From contig NZ_CP150170.1 of the NCBI RefSeq assembly GCF_037963865.1, positions 3,596,001 through 3,660,000 on the forward strand: 64,000 nucleotides of DNA. Reading direction: 5' to 3'. The DNA is from Paenibacillus sp. FSL R10-2734. Lineage in GTDB: Bacteria; Bacillota; Bacilli; Paenibacillales; Paenibacillaceae. How positions within the stretch are numbered: position 1 is the first letter of the stretch; every line of letters starts with the position of its first letter. The notes under the pieces are model-generated. The model had not been told where the DNA came from and searched no databases. It worked only from the letters and a program-made list of their open reading frames with translations. This document shows, one piece after another, positions 50,723-59,392 of the stretch. The translations under genes were made by a program, and so were the position numbers.

Positions 50723-53584
50723 ATGATAACCGGAATAAGGCAGTGGCTGATGCCATTTAACAAAGTCTGTTTAAGTGTCGTATTAATTGCTTCGTTCTCT
50801 TTTCCATTAATTATGAATCATTCGATTGTGATGGCTGCAGGCGCTACATATTATGTAGATACGAATGGAAGTGATGTCAATGACGGGATATCTTTAAGTA
50901 CGCCGTTCCAAACGATTGGACGCGCCGCTCAAGCAGCGACAGCTGGCGATTCGGTGCTCATCCGTGGAGGAACATACAGGGAAACGGTCATCCCGCTACA
51001 TTCTGGGACGAACGGGAATGAAATTACTTACCAAAATTACAATGATGAGAAAGTAATTGTCACTGGCAATGATGTCGTTACCGGATGGACGCAAGACAGT
51101 GGAAACATCTATAAAGCTCCGATGTCATGGAATTTAGGGGCGGGAAATCAAGTGTTCGTCAACGGAGCATTGATGGATGAAGCTCGTTGGCCTAACCAGA
51201 CAGGAACGTTACTGAATCCTACAACATCCTCAGCGGGTACATTTACGAATGCGACCAATATTTACGATACCTCACTTCCGGGTGGGAATAATTTCTGGAA
51301 GGGTGCGACGATTTGGACTACAAGCGGAAGTGCGTGGATTGCTCAAACTTCAACCGTAACGGGGTACGATTCCATTTTAAAGAAGCTGACTATACAGCCT
51401 TTAAAGGGTACAGGAACCTATTACGATCCTAAATCTGGAAATCGGTATTATTTGAGCGGTATTAAAGGAGCGTTGGACACCGCAAAAGAATGGTGGTATG
51501 ATTCCGCGAACGGTCAGCTCTATTTGTGGGCTCCTGGCGGCGGAAATCCATCTACCGTCATGGTTGAAGCCAAAAAGAGAAACAATGCTTTTGATTTATC
51601 CGGTAAATCCTACATCAACGTTAAAGGGATACAAATTACGGCTTCCACGATTGTGACGGATAACTCTACCGATCATGTTACGCTGCAGGAGATTGCAGCC
51701 AAATACGTTTCACACCATAATTTGAACACCAGCGCCGGAGAACAAGCGAATCTCGGAATCATTCTTAACGGCAGCTATAACGAGATACGCGATAGCGAGA
51801 TTGCTTATAGCTCGGGCAGTCTTGTTACGATAAAAGGAACGAATAACAATATCATTAACAGTTATATTCACGACGGCGGCTATGTACCGAACTGGGAAGG
51901 TCTCGTCAACCTGCAGGGAGCGAACAGCTTGATCAGTCATAATACCGTATCGGATGCCGGGCGTGTGACGGTTTATTTCAGCGGCGGAATGACTGCTAAT
52001 GTAATCCAATTCAACAATATTTATAACGCAGGCTGGCTGACCACGGATTTGGGCATGGTTTACGGGCCGAATACGGACGGTCAAAATACGGAAATCCATC
52101 ACAACTATATTCACGATAATAAAGCAGCCGCTGCGAATTCAGGAATATATCTGGATAATTATACAAACAATTTTATTTTGCATCATAATGTCGTGTGGAA
52201 CAACGAGGGCATTCGATTGAATACACCGTCTAATTACAATCTTATATATAATAATACCGTATGGTCCAATACGTCTCCGGTCGGAGCGTGGGGAGATGTT
52301 TTTGCTCAAGATATGTATGGCGACAAAATATACAATAATATCATCAAAGGTGTGGATACTGTAACCGCAGCCAACGCTGAGCATAGGTTTAATTTGACTA
52401 GTTCACCGGGATTTGTAGATGAAGCGAACGCCAATTATCGTTTGTTGTCTACTTCAGCGGCCAAGGATTCAGGCAAGGTGATCCCGGGGATTACTGATGG
52501 ATACACAGGAAGTGCTCCGGACATCGGAGCTTACGAATATGGGGGTGAGGACTGGATTGCAGGTCACAATTTTGCAAGTTCACTTAGTCCGACCTATACA
52601 AGACCGGATACACCTCAAATGAATCGTGTGGTCAACGGTGGCTTTGAATGGGGAAATCTGAGTAATTGGACGAAAACGGATGGGGGAAATGCCTCGGTTG
52701 TTGCCGACAATCATTGGGGCAAAGCAGCTAATGCGGGGATGTCGAGATCGCAATTCAATGGTGTTAAGCTTAGCGGCAGCGTGGACGGGATCACGCAAAC
52801 CGTTACTGGCCTTGAGCCTGACACGAACTATATCGCGGGAGCATGGCTGCGTTCACCCGCGGGCGAAAACGCGGTTCTCGGTGTGACGGACTTCGGTGGT
52901 ACAGAGGTCAGCGCTTCTTCAAATAGTTCAACTTGGACTATTGTGAAGGTGAAATTTAAGACAGGTCCATCACAAACGAGCGCTAAAATCTTTTTGAAAA
53001 AGACTTCCACAACGGGGGAAGCATACGTGGATGATGCGGGTCTCGTATTGGATTCTTATTATCAATCCATGTATAGCTTCGAGGGATTCGAAAACGGCCT
53101 AGGAAACTGGATCTCTGTCCCAGGCAAAGGTACGCCATCCCTCAGCAGTACAAAAGCACACTCAGGAATTAACAGCTACCTTGTTAGTGAGGATATGGAT
53201 GCGATCCAACAGACGTTCCATTCTTTGCAAAATAAAATTGTAACGATGTGGTTCTATGATGATGCAAACGCAGCGAGCATGCAAGTGGCGGGCTTTGTTG
53301 ACAACAGTTCGGCAATCCGTGGAATCGCTGTCAATACGCCGACCTCTACCACCAAGTATTCGGTCCGTCTGGACGGAGTATATACTGCAACTTCTGTAAG
53401 CAGAACGACAGGTTGGCACGAACTGAAGTGGGATTACACTTCGGGGACGAAAGTCGATATGTATATTGACGGAGTACTGGTTGCTTCACCGACGGGCGGA
53501 ACAAGCTTTAATCGCATTGTTATCGGTGACTCCTGGTCTGGAAATACGACGACGACTTACTTCGATGATATTTTTATTCAATAG
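50723..53584 (+). CDS. Secreted right-handed beta-helix protein with two carbohydrate-binding-like modules
   Basis: 953 residues from ATG 50723 (GAGGAGTG upstream). Signal peptide ~1-39. Residues ~42-620 open with YYVDTNGSDVNDGISLSTPFQTI, a DUF1565-type start, then run into pectate-lyase-like parallel beta-helix rungs full of N-x-I/H-N-x-I patterns (NEIRDSEIAYSSG, HHNYIHDN). Residues ~635-770 are a CBM4/9-like jelly roll (NGGFEWGNLSNWTKT). The final ~180 are a LamG-like sandwich. It is the only exported enzyme of cluster 2, so probably the outer depolymerase. Beta-helix proteins include lyases, hydrolases and epimerases; which one applies here is unknown. Confidence 0.8.
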   Translation: MITGIRQWLMPFNKVCLSVVLIASFSFPLIMNHSIVMAAGATYYVDTNGSDVNDGISLSTPFQTIGRAAQAATAGDSVLIRGGTYRETVIPLHSGTNGNEITYQNYNDEKVIVTGNDVVTGWTQDSGNIYKAPMSWNLGAGNQVFVNGALMDEARWPNQTGTLLNPTTSSAGTFTNATNIYDTSLPGGNNFWKGATIWTTSGSAWIAQTSTVTGYDSILKKLTIQPLKGTGTYYDPKSGNRYYLSGIKGALDTAKEWWYDSANGQLYLWAPGGGNPSTVMVEAKKRNNAFDLSGKSYINVKGIQITASTIVTDNSTDHVTLQEIAAKYVSHHNLNTSAGEQANLGIILNGSYNEIRDSEIAYSSGSLVTIKGTNNNIINSYIHDGGYVPNWEGLVNLQGANSLISHNTVSDAGRVTVYFSGGMTANVIQFNNIYNAGWLTTDLGMVYGPNTDGQNTEIHHNYIHDNKAAAANSGIYLDNYTNNFILHHNVVWNNEGIRLNTPSNYNLIYNNTVWSNTSPVGAWGDVFAQDMYGDKIYNNIIKGVDTVTAANAEHRFNLTSSPGFVDEANANYRLLSTSAAKDSGKVIPGITDGYTGSAPDIGAYEYGGEDWIAGHNFASSLSPTYTRPDTPQMNRVVNGGFEWGNLSNWTKTDGGNASVVADNHWGKAANAGMSRSQFNGVKLSGSVDGITQTVTGLEPDTNYIAGAWLRSPAGENAVLGVTDFGGTEVSASSNSSTWTIVKVKFKTGPSQTSAKIFLKKTSTTGEAYVDDAGLVLDSYYQSMYSFEGFENGLGNWISVPGKGTPSLSSTKAHSGINSYLVSEDMDAIQQTFHSLQNKIVTMWFYDDANAASMQVAGFVDNSSAIRGIAVNTPTSTTKYSVRLDGVYTATSVSRTTGWHELKWDYTSGTKVDMYIDGVLVASPTGGTSFNRIVIGDSWSGNTTTTYFDDIFIQ

Positions 53585-53617
53585 ATTACTCAGCAATATG
53601 GCATTATGCCAAATAAA

Positions 53618-53656
53618 GAGCGAGGATTCCCCTCCTATGGAGAGAAATTCTCGCTC
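53618..53656. terminator. Hairpin between the beta-helix gene and the HD gene
   Basis: GAGCGAG pairs with CTCGCTC, with inner CTCC/GGAG. The weak T-run means termination strength is uncertain. It sits between convergent genes. Confidence 0.55.
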
Positions 53657-53789
53657 ACTTTCTCGTTGTCTAAGTCAAGTCTATAACATCCATTAATAGA
53701 ACCAGTGAGACCGCCCTATCAATGTGGAAAATATAGCTTGATTCTTCAATTACATAAATATCGGAAACTGTTAGTAGCTAGAAAGACAC

Positions 53790-54419
53790 TTAGAAGTCTA
53801 ATGCTTCTTTTGTAATCTTTTTGATATCAACAGGACAGTTGGAGCTTTCCTCAACAAGATCAGGAAGTATATGTCGCAAGAAATAATCTACACAATGTAG
53901 TTTGATGTTCTTGATTTTAATCAATGCCTCGCGGTACATGACAATAAATTCTTTCTCCGTGTTGCCCCTTCTTAGTTCAGTAAAGGCTTCGTATACTTGA
54001 TCGAGTTTGTCAGCCATTTCAAGTATTAACCCTTCTACAGAATCATCTTTGCCTTCACGTAATTGTCTACGGAAGATCGATTTGAGGTCCTCAGGAATAT
54101 TTTCGTCAATGAAATGTGCAATCATTCCTTCTTCTACTTTCTGGAGCATACCTCGAAGTTCGAGAGAATAATGTTTCACGGGAGTTTTGATATCTCCAAT
54201 AAATATTTCACCGTAATCGTGGCTACTTGTAATTTCATAAAGCTTTTTCCAATCCACAGTTACGCCATTACTTTCCTCAATATCGGCTAATGTTTTTGCA
54301 TATTGCACAACTTTCCATGAATGAGCAGATACACTATGTTCTTCAAATTTGAATTTACCTGGACAGCGAATAATACGTTCGAGATCGTTGAGCGATTGAA
54401 AATAGGTGTGAATCCCCAT
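53790..54419 (-). CDS. HD-domain 5'-deoxynucleotidase, YfbR-like
   Basis: 209 residues. The HD signature residues match those of E. coli YfbR almost position for position: H33 (SVSAHSW), H67-D68 and E71 (SSHDYGEIF), and D137 (EMADKLDQ). YfbR-type enzymes dephosphorylate deoxynucleoside 5'-monophosphates using a divalent metal. The gene is monocistronic and unrelated to the sugar clusters around it. RBS GGAAGGATC on the minus strand. Confidence 0.88.
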   Translation of the reverse strand: MGIHTYFQSLNDLERIIRCPGKFKFEEHSVSAHSWKVVQYAKTLADIEESNGVTVDWKKLYEITSSHDYGEIFIGDIKTPVKHYSLELRGMLQKVEEGMIAHFIDENIPEDLKSIFRRQLREGKDDSVEGLILEMADKLDQVYEAFTELRRGNTEKEFIVMYREALIKIKNIKLHCVDYFLRHILPDLVEESSNCPVDIKKITKEALDF

Positions 54420-54578
54420 AAATGTCGATCCTTCCTGTATATAAAGTGATGGTGTTGTTACCTTATCCTAGTATAGGGGGGATTTGTTATTAGAGAATTA
54501 AATCAAAAATTGGGCGTCGTTGAATTCGTCACTCAGTCATAAGTCCTATGCTTAGATTTAGTAAGTAAATAAATTTCA

Positions 54579-54607
54579 TTGCTATTTACATTTCTTGTTG
54601 GTAAAAT
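54579..54607 (+). promoter_or_regulatory. Promoter of the LacI-type gene with embedded TTTAC/GTAAA arms
   Basis: TTGCTA at 54579-54584 and TAAAAT at 54602-54607 are 17 bp apart. In the spacer, TTTAC at 54585 and GTAAA at 54601 form the same arms seen in the two downstream promoters, suggesting autoregulation. Confidence 0.55.
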
Positions 54608-54641
54608 ATTTAGTAAATTAAACCGAGGGTGTGATGGTGAA

Positions 54642-55691
54642 TTGGTCACAATAAAGGATGTTGCGAAAAAAGCGGAAGTTTCTAGTGCTACGGTTTCGCG
54701 CGTGTTGAACAAAGACTATACATTACAGGTTTCAGAAGATACGAGACAGAGAATCATTGTGGCGGCTAAAGCATTGGGTTACCGAAAGGGAGGAATCCGT
54801 TCGAAAAGACCGGTTGATTCAGAAATAGTGAAGAAAAACGTAGGGTTGCTTATTACATGTTCCGAGAAATTGGAGTTTTCTGACCCTTACTTTTTGTCTA
54901 TTCGACAAGGAATCGAACAAGAATGCGTTAAACAAAACATCAACGTATCCAAGATATTTCGGATCATGGATGAATCTGAACATGCTATCGACTCGAACGA
55001 GTTGGATGGTTTGTTTGTTATCGGCAAAGTACACAACGAGCTATTGAACCACCTGACACGGATGCATCAAATTGTTTCTGTTGACTACATGATCGATGAT
55101 AAATTCGACTCTGTTATGTTCGATTTGCAGAAGGCGGCTAGACAGGCCATTCAACATCTCATCGCGCTTGGTCATCGAAAAATAGGTTATATCGGCGGAA
55201 TCAGTTACATCCGTAAGATAAGCGGTAGATGTTATGCTGCGGATATTCGTCAAGTTGAATATGAAGCGATCATGAAAGAAGCGGGATATTATAATCCGAA
55301 GCACATCTTTGTGGGGGAATGGCGAACAGAGGAAGGGTATGCGCTCATGAGAAAAGCATTGGAACAGGATGATCGACCTACAGCTTTCTTGATTGGGAGC
55401 GATCCAATGGCGATTGCGGCGTTGAAGGCTGTGAGCGAGTTTAAGTTAAAAGTCCCTGAAGATATTTCTATCGTGAGCTTTGACGATATTCCGTTCGCTT
55501 CTTTCGTCACACCTCCGTTGACAACTGTGAAAATATTTTCTGAAGAGATGGGAAGAACAGCTGTAAAATTAATGGCCGATCGCTTCAATGGGCGTGAAAT
55601 TCCTCTGCATGTCACAATACCAACGAATCTTGTCATCAGGAATAGCTGCGGATCGGAAAGCGGAAGTACTAGTATTGATACACAAAAATAG
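54642..55691 (+). CDS. LacI family transcriptional regulator
   Basis: 349 residues from TTG 54642, giving the usual LVTIKDVAKKAEVSSATVSRVLN N-terminus; the GAGGGTGTGATGGTG stretch supplies the ribosome site. HTH at 3-24, hinge helix ~45-60, then a periplasmic-binding-protein type effector domain (GHRKIGYIGG, FLIGSDPMAIAALKAV, ISIVSFDDIPFASFVTPPLTTV). It lies directly before the alpha-galactoside operon and is the likely repressor of it, releasing DNA on binding an alpha-galactoside or galactose; the effector is inferred. Confidence 0.92.
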   Translation: MVTIKDVAKKAEVSSATVSRVLNKDYTLQVSEDTRQRIIVAAKALGYRKGGIRSKRPVDSEIVKKNVGLLITCSEKLEFSDPYFLSIRQGIEQECVKQNINVSKIFRIMDESEHAIDSNELDGLFVIGKVHNELLNHLTRMHQIVSVDYMIDDKFDSVMFDLQKAARQAIQHLIALGHRKIGYIGGISYIRKISGRCYAADIRQVEYEAIMKEAGYYNPKHIFVGEWRTEEGYALMRKALEQDDRPTAFLIGSDPMAIAALKAVSEFKLKVPEDISIVSFDDIPFASFVTPPLTTVKIFSEEMGRTAVKLMADRFNGREIPLHVTIPTNLVIRNSCGSESGSTSIDTQK

Positions 55692-55696
55692 TGATG

Positions 55697-55715
55697 CTAT
55701 GCATAAAATGCATAG
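55697..55715 (+). terminator. Hairpin just after the LacI gene
   Basis: Perfect 8-bp stem CTATGCAT-AAA-ATGCATAG beginning 5 nt after the stop codon. Only a short T stretch follows, so termination may be partial. Confidence 0.5.
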
Positions 55716-55757
55716 TTTGGAAGAACCGCTACGTGCTTCCTAAGCCCGGCATTTGAA

Positions 55758-55829
55758 AAGAATTTCGATAAAACGGTAGCCAAACTCGGACCTGATTTTA
55801 TTGGCTATCGTTCACTCGATCTTGCATGA
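55758..55829 (+). pseudogene. Possible gene remnant downstream of the LacI gene
   Basis: One frame reads KNFDKTVAKLGPDFIGYRS and ends DLA before a stop, protein-like but lacking a start codon and upstream part. The function of the parent is not recognised. Confidence 0.25.
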
Positions 55830-55950
55830 GGAAGTAACCTCACTTCCAAACCCGAAGCAACTTTTTTCTCCCTCCCTCACATGATTTCCCCCTAATATTA
55901 TTGATGTTTTAGTTGTACTGAATAATAGGAAAAATATTTCAGAAGATGTA

Positions 55951-55978
55951 TTGACTTTTACTGAAATATCGGTAAAAT
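55951..55978 (+). promoter_or_regulatory. Promoter of the decayed binding-protein copy, with operator palindrome
   Basis: TTGACT at 55951-55956, 16-bp spacer, TAAAAT at 55973-55978. The spacer is filled by the imperfect palindrome TTTACTGAAAT ATCGGTAAA at 55957-55976, the ideal place for a LacI-type repressor. Confidence 0.7.
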
Positions 55979-56093
55979 AAAGCCGTGTTTATTGTTTGTT
56001 TTACTAAATAAGTGTGTTCTACATTGTTTTTAAGTACGAAAAACGGGAAGGTCAGAGCGTGAAGAAGGAGAAGTTCTTTTTTTTATTCAAAAA

Positions 56094-56107
56094 TGTAAGC
56101 GGTATCA
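56094..56107 (+). promoter_or_regulatory. CcpA cre box, copy 1
   Basis: TGTAAGCGGTATCA fits the cre consensus at every position. It lies downstream of the promoter at 55951, where CcpA would block elongation. Confidence 0.8.
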
Positions 56108-56151
56108 TTGTTGGGGTGTCAACTTTATTTCTAAGGAAAGAAGGGATTTCT

Positions 56152-56381
56152 GTGAAAAAATCCTAAAGGTCGTTCTAATGTTAATATTGGTCCTGTCCAC
56201 ACTTGTGACATGCTCAATAAAGAATAACGGCGGCAACGAAGCGCAAGCTACCCCAGCTCCATATGAATCCGCATCCACAGATCCGCAGGCTAAATCGAAT
56301 GAGTTTGAGTGGGAAGTGACGAAGGAAACGTATCCAAATGGGCTTCGGCAATCGAGCGTGCCCCCCTTATCCAGCACCTAA
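56152..56381 (+). pseudogene. Decayed duplicate of the binding-protein gene
   Basis: From GTG 56152 the sequence parallels the start of the intact gene at 56660 (shared lipoprotein leader, EAQATPA and AKSNEFEWE regions). However, a lost base gives a stop at codon 5, and near 56318 the sequence jumps to a segment matching 57030-57077 (VSKW region), an internal deletion of roughly 200 bp. The rest of the gene is missing. The promoter and cre upstream are duplicated as well; the offset between copies is about 510-520 bp. Confidence 0.8.
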
Positions 56382-56469
56382 TTAAATTATTGTTGAATTT
56401 CAATTCACCCAGAAGAGTATCGATGTTCAAGTTGTACTGCATAATAGGTAAAATATTTCAGTGAAAGTA

Positions 56470-56497
56470 TTGACTTTTACTAAAATGTAGGTAAAAT
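56470..56497 (+). promoter_or_regulatory. Promoter of the alpha-galactoside operon, with operator palindrome
   Basis: TTGACT at 56470-56475, 16-bp spacer, TAAAAT at 56492-56497. The operator-like arms TTTAC (56476) and GTAAA (56491) match those of the upstream copy. Confidence 0.75.
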
Positions 56498-56602
56498 TAA
56501 GCCGTAATCGTTGTTGTTTTACTAAATAATAGATTGTCATCCAGATCGAAAAAGGGGAAAGTCAGTGCGAAGAAGGAGGAGCGATTTTTTTAAGATTCAG
56601 AT

Positions 56603-56616
56603 TGTAAGCGGTGTCA
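56603..56616 (+). promoter_or_regulatory. CcpA cre box, copy 2
   Basis: TGTAAGCGGTGTCA is a full match to the cre consensus. It is in the leader of the functional binding-protein gene, about 44 nt before its start, consistent with glucose repression of the operon. Confidence 0.82.
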
Positions 56617-56659
56617 TTATTGGGTGTTAACTTCATTTCTAAGGAGAGAAGGGATTTAT

Positions 56660-58336
56660 TTGAAAAAAACCTTAATTTTCGTTCTAGCGTTAATCTTGGT
56701 CCTGTCCACGCTTGCGGCATGCTCGAAAAAGAATAACGACAGCAACGAGGCGCAAGCTACCCCAGCAGTTTCTGAATCTGTATCTACAGATCCAGTAGCC
56801 AAATCGAATGAGTTTGGTTGGGAACTGCCAGAGAAAACGATCGAATTTAGCTATTATGCGGGTCAAGCCAATCCGGATAAAGCGGAGAAAAACGCCAAGC
56901 AACTGAAGCAGTACATCCTCGATAAATTTAACGTAAAAATCAACAAGCTCGTTTACGACGTTAAACGCGACGAAAGACAAAACCTGATGCTCGTATCGAA
57001 TGATTATCCTGAAGTTATCGCAGGTATGGACGAAGCAACCGTATCCAAATGGGTTGCCCAAGGCAAGGCGATCGAGCTAGGTCAATTCATCGACAAGTAT
57101 GCTCCGCATATCAAAGAACAGCTTGGTGACCTGTACAAAACTTACTTAACCGACGGAAAGCTGTATGCGCTACCTAGCTATTGGGGGCTATTGCCGATTC
57201 CGGACTACGCCGCACATATGCGTTATGACTATTTGAACGAGCTGGGCAACCCGACATTCGAGACGCCTGACCAATTCTACGACATTTTGAAGCAAATGCA
57301 AGCCAAGCATCCAAAGAACGATAAGGGAGAAAAAACGTACGCGCTTTCGGCATACGCTCCGGTTACGACCAATACTGTGCCGACGCTTGCGGGCATTTGG
57401 GGCCTAAAAGAAGGTTATAAAGTAACGCCGGAAGGTGTAATGACGCATTGGGTCAATACGCCGGAAGGTCTCGAATTGACGAAATTCATGAATAAAATTT
57501 TTAGGGACGGCCTGCTTGATCCCGACTCGTTCATTAATAAATACGAAAACATGAAAGCGAAAATGTCCACCGACCGCGTCATGGGCTATGTAGGCGCTTG
57601 GTGGATCGGCTGGAACGCCGGCCATGAATTATGGCAAAAAGCGGATACGAAATGGACGGAAGACAAGCGCTTCATGCAATATGCCCTGAAAGCGCCTAAT
57701 GCGGAACAATCGTTTATGTCCGGTAAAAATGCTAGAAGCGGCAATATGACGATTATTACGGACAAAGCGAAAAACCCTGAAGACATCGTCAAATGGTTGG
57801 ATTTCTCCATGACTGATATCGGAACCCGATTAATCGGATGGGGCGTTCCGAATACGGATAAATCCACTTGGAAATTCGAGAACGACCAACCAAGCTTCGT
57901 CGACGCTGCAAAGCAAGCGATTCTCGATTCGACGTTCGACTATGACGCCGGTGAGCTGATCGGCATGGATCAATTAAATTTGGTTTCGCCCGATGGAACG
58001 ATGAAGGACGATGGCAAGAGCACCTACTGGTACGATCAAAATTTCAATGAAGAAGCCAAATGGAAGAAAATGTTGAACGACAATCTGAAGGATACAATCT
58101 ACGACAATACTTTCGGCAACATTCCGATCCTGGCGAACAATCCGTTGGCAGTAACCGATAAACAAATCACCGATTTGCTAGAAACATTATGGTCGAAAGC
58201 GGTCATGAGCAAGACTGAGGAAGAAAGCGTTGCGAATTTCAAAGCGATGCAGGATAAGTTGAATGCCGCGGGTCTGAACAAGATCGAACAATTCAAATCG
58301 GAAGAGTACCAAAGAAGATTGAAGGATTGGAAGTAA
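56660..58336 (+). CDS. Alpha-galactoside-type oligosaccharide-binding lipoprotein
   Basis: 558-559 residues from TTG 56660, behind AAGGAGAGAAGGG; a longer in-frame ORF from 56624 has no ribosome site. Lipobox LAAC with Cys 21. It is a large LplA-type binding protein (DEATVSKWVAQGKAIELGQFIDKYAPHIKEQL region; YWGLLPIPDYAAHMRYD). It is the first gene of the operon with two permeases, GH36 and GH4, so its ligand is probably a raffinose/melibiose-type or galactan-derived alpha-galactoside; that is inferred from context. Confidence 0.9.
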   Translation: MKKTLIFVLALILVLSTLAACSKKNNDSNEAQATPAVSESVSTDPVAKSNEFGWELPEKTIEFSYYAGQANPDKAEKNAKQLKQYILDKFNVKINKLVYDVKRDERQNLMLVSNDYPEVIAGMDEATVSKWVAQGKAIELGQFIDKYAPHIKEQLGDLYKTYLTDGKLYALPSYWGLLPIPDYAAHMRYDYLNELGNPTFETPDQFYDILKQMQAKHPKNDKGEKTYALSAYAPVTTNTVPTLAGIWGLKEGYKVTPEGVMTHWVNTPEGLELTKFMNKIFRDGLLDPDSFINKYENMKAKMSTDRVMGYVGAWWIGWNAGHELWQKADTKWTEDKRFMQYALKAPNAEQSFMSGKNARSGNMTIITDKAKNPEDIVKWLDFSMTDIGTRLIGWGVPNTDKSTWKFENDQPSFVDAAKQAILDSTFDYDAGELIGMDQLNLVSPDGTMKDDGKSTYWYDQNFNEEAKWKKMLNDNLKDTIYDNTFGNIPILANNPLAVTDKQITDLLETLWSKAVMSKTEEESVANFKAMQDKLNAAGLNKIEQFKSEEYQRRLKDWK

Positions 58337-58348
58337 GGACGCCCGGGA

Positions 58349-58369
58349 GGAAGGGGGCTTCCCCCTTCC
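58349..58369 (+). other. Intercistronic hairpin between binding protein and permease
   Basis: Perfect 9-bp GC-rich stem GGAAGGGGG-CTT-CCCCCTTCC, followed by A residues rather than T. Such hairpins often stabilise binding-protein mRNA and lower expression of the permeases. Confidence 0.65.
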
Positions 58370-58401
58370 ACTTGTAAAAAAAAAGATTTGGAGGCGTATG
58401 C

Positions 58402-59358
58402 GTGAACAAATTGAATCAATTACATCGGGCGGCACCATCGCAAATGAAAATTCGGAACGCGATGAGAAGTTTGTATCGGGAACGGCAATTATGGCTGATC
58501 AGCATCCCTATGATCATTTGGGTTCTAATATTCTGCTATATGCCGATGTATGGTATTTTGATGGCTTTCGTCAACTATATTCCCGGCAATACGATTCTAC
58601 AGAGCGATTGGGTAGGGCTTACCCATTTTAAGATGTTCTTTGATTCGCCGGACTTCCCACTCGTCTTGCGAAATACGTTGGCTATTAGCGGACTGAGTAT
58701 CTTATTCGGATTTCCCGCGCCGATCGTGCTGGCCATCTTGCTGAACGAGCTGAATAACAAACGATTTAAAAAGACGATTCAGACGATTTCTTATTTGCCT
58801 CACTTTATTTCATGGGTTGTCGTGGCTAGCATTTTGTTCGCCCTCCTAGGCAACGAGGGTATCTTGAACGACGTGTTAATGCGATTGGATATCATTGATC
58901 AACCGATCTCTTATCTGGGCGAAGGAAAATACTTCTGGGGGATCATCACTTCAGCGAATTTGTGGAAGGACGTCGGTTGGTCCACCATTATTTATTTATC
59001 CGCGATGGCGGGCGTCGATTCGGAAATGTACGATGCCGGCAAAGTCGACGGGTTGAACCGATTCGGACTGATCTGGCATATTACGCTTCCAAGCATTCGG
59101 TCGACGATCGTACTGCTCTGGATACTCGGCATCGGCGGCATCTTGAACGCAGGATTCGAACAGCAGTTGTTGATCGGAAACGCGCAGACGAGAGAGTATT
59201 ACGAGGTTATCGATACGTATGCCTATAAATACGGCATCGAGCTAGGGAACTATTCGTACGGTGCAGCCATCGGGCTGTTGAAAGCGATTATCGGGGTTAC
59301 TCTCGTGTTCGGTGCGAACAGGTTCTCGAAAAAAGTGCTGGATACGTCGATCATTTAA
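58402..59358 (+). CDS. Carbohydrate ABC transporter permease, LplB type (alpha-galactoside operon)
   Basis: 318 residues, GTG start behind TTGGAGG. Six helices. The EAA loop has diverged slightly (YDAGKVDGLNRFGLIWHITLPSIRSTI): the usual Ala and Ala-Gly pair are replaced. It pairs with the next gene, 34 nt on. Confidence 0.92.
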   Translation: MNKLNQLHRAAPSQMKIRNAMRSLYRERQLWLISIPMIIWVLIFCYMPMYGILMAFVNYIPGNTILQSDWVGLTHFKMFFDSPDFPLVLRNTLAISGLSILFGFPAPIVLAILLNELNNKRFKKTIQTISYLPHFISWVVVASILFALLGNEGILNDVLMRLDIIDQPISYLGEGKYFWGIITSANLWKDVGWSTIIYLSAMAGVDSEMYDAGKVDGLNRFGLIWHITLPSIRSTIVLLWILGIGGILNAGFEQQLLIGNAQTREYYEVIDTYAYKYGIELGNYSYGAAIGLLKAIIGVTLVFGANRFSKKVLDTSII

Positions 59359-59392
59359 TACGATACATGTCAATGACAGGAGGCGCGACCTG

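Noticed and set aside
53657..53789. Search for a gene or RNA in the gap before the HD gene
   Set aside because: No open frame with a ribosome site and no clear structure beyond the hairpin at 53618-53656.
56178..56381. 67-codon frame read as an independent small lipoprotein
   Set aside because: It aligns with the start of the intact binding protein, is out of frame with its own translation start, and ends at a deletion junction, so it is a remnant.
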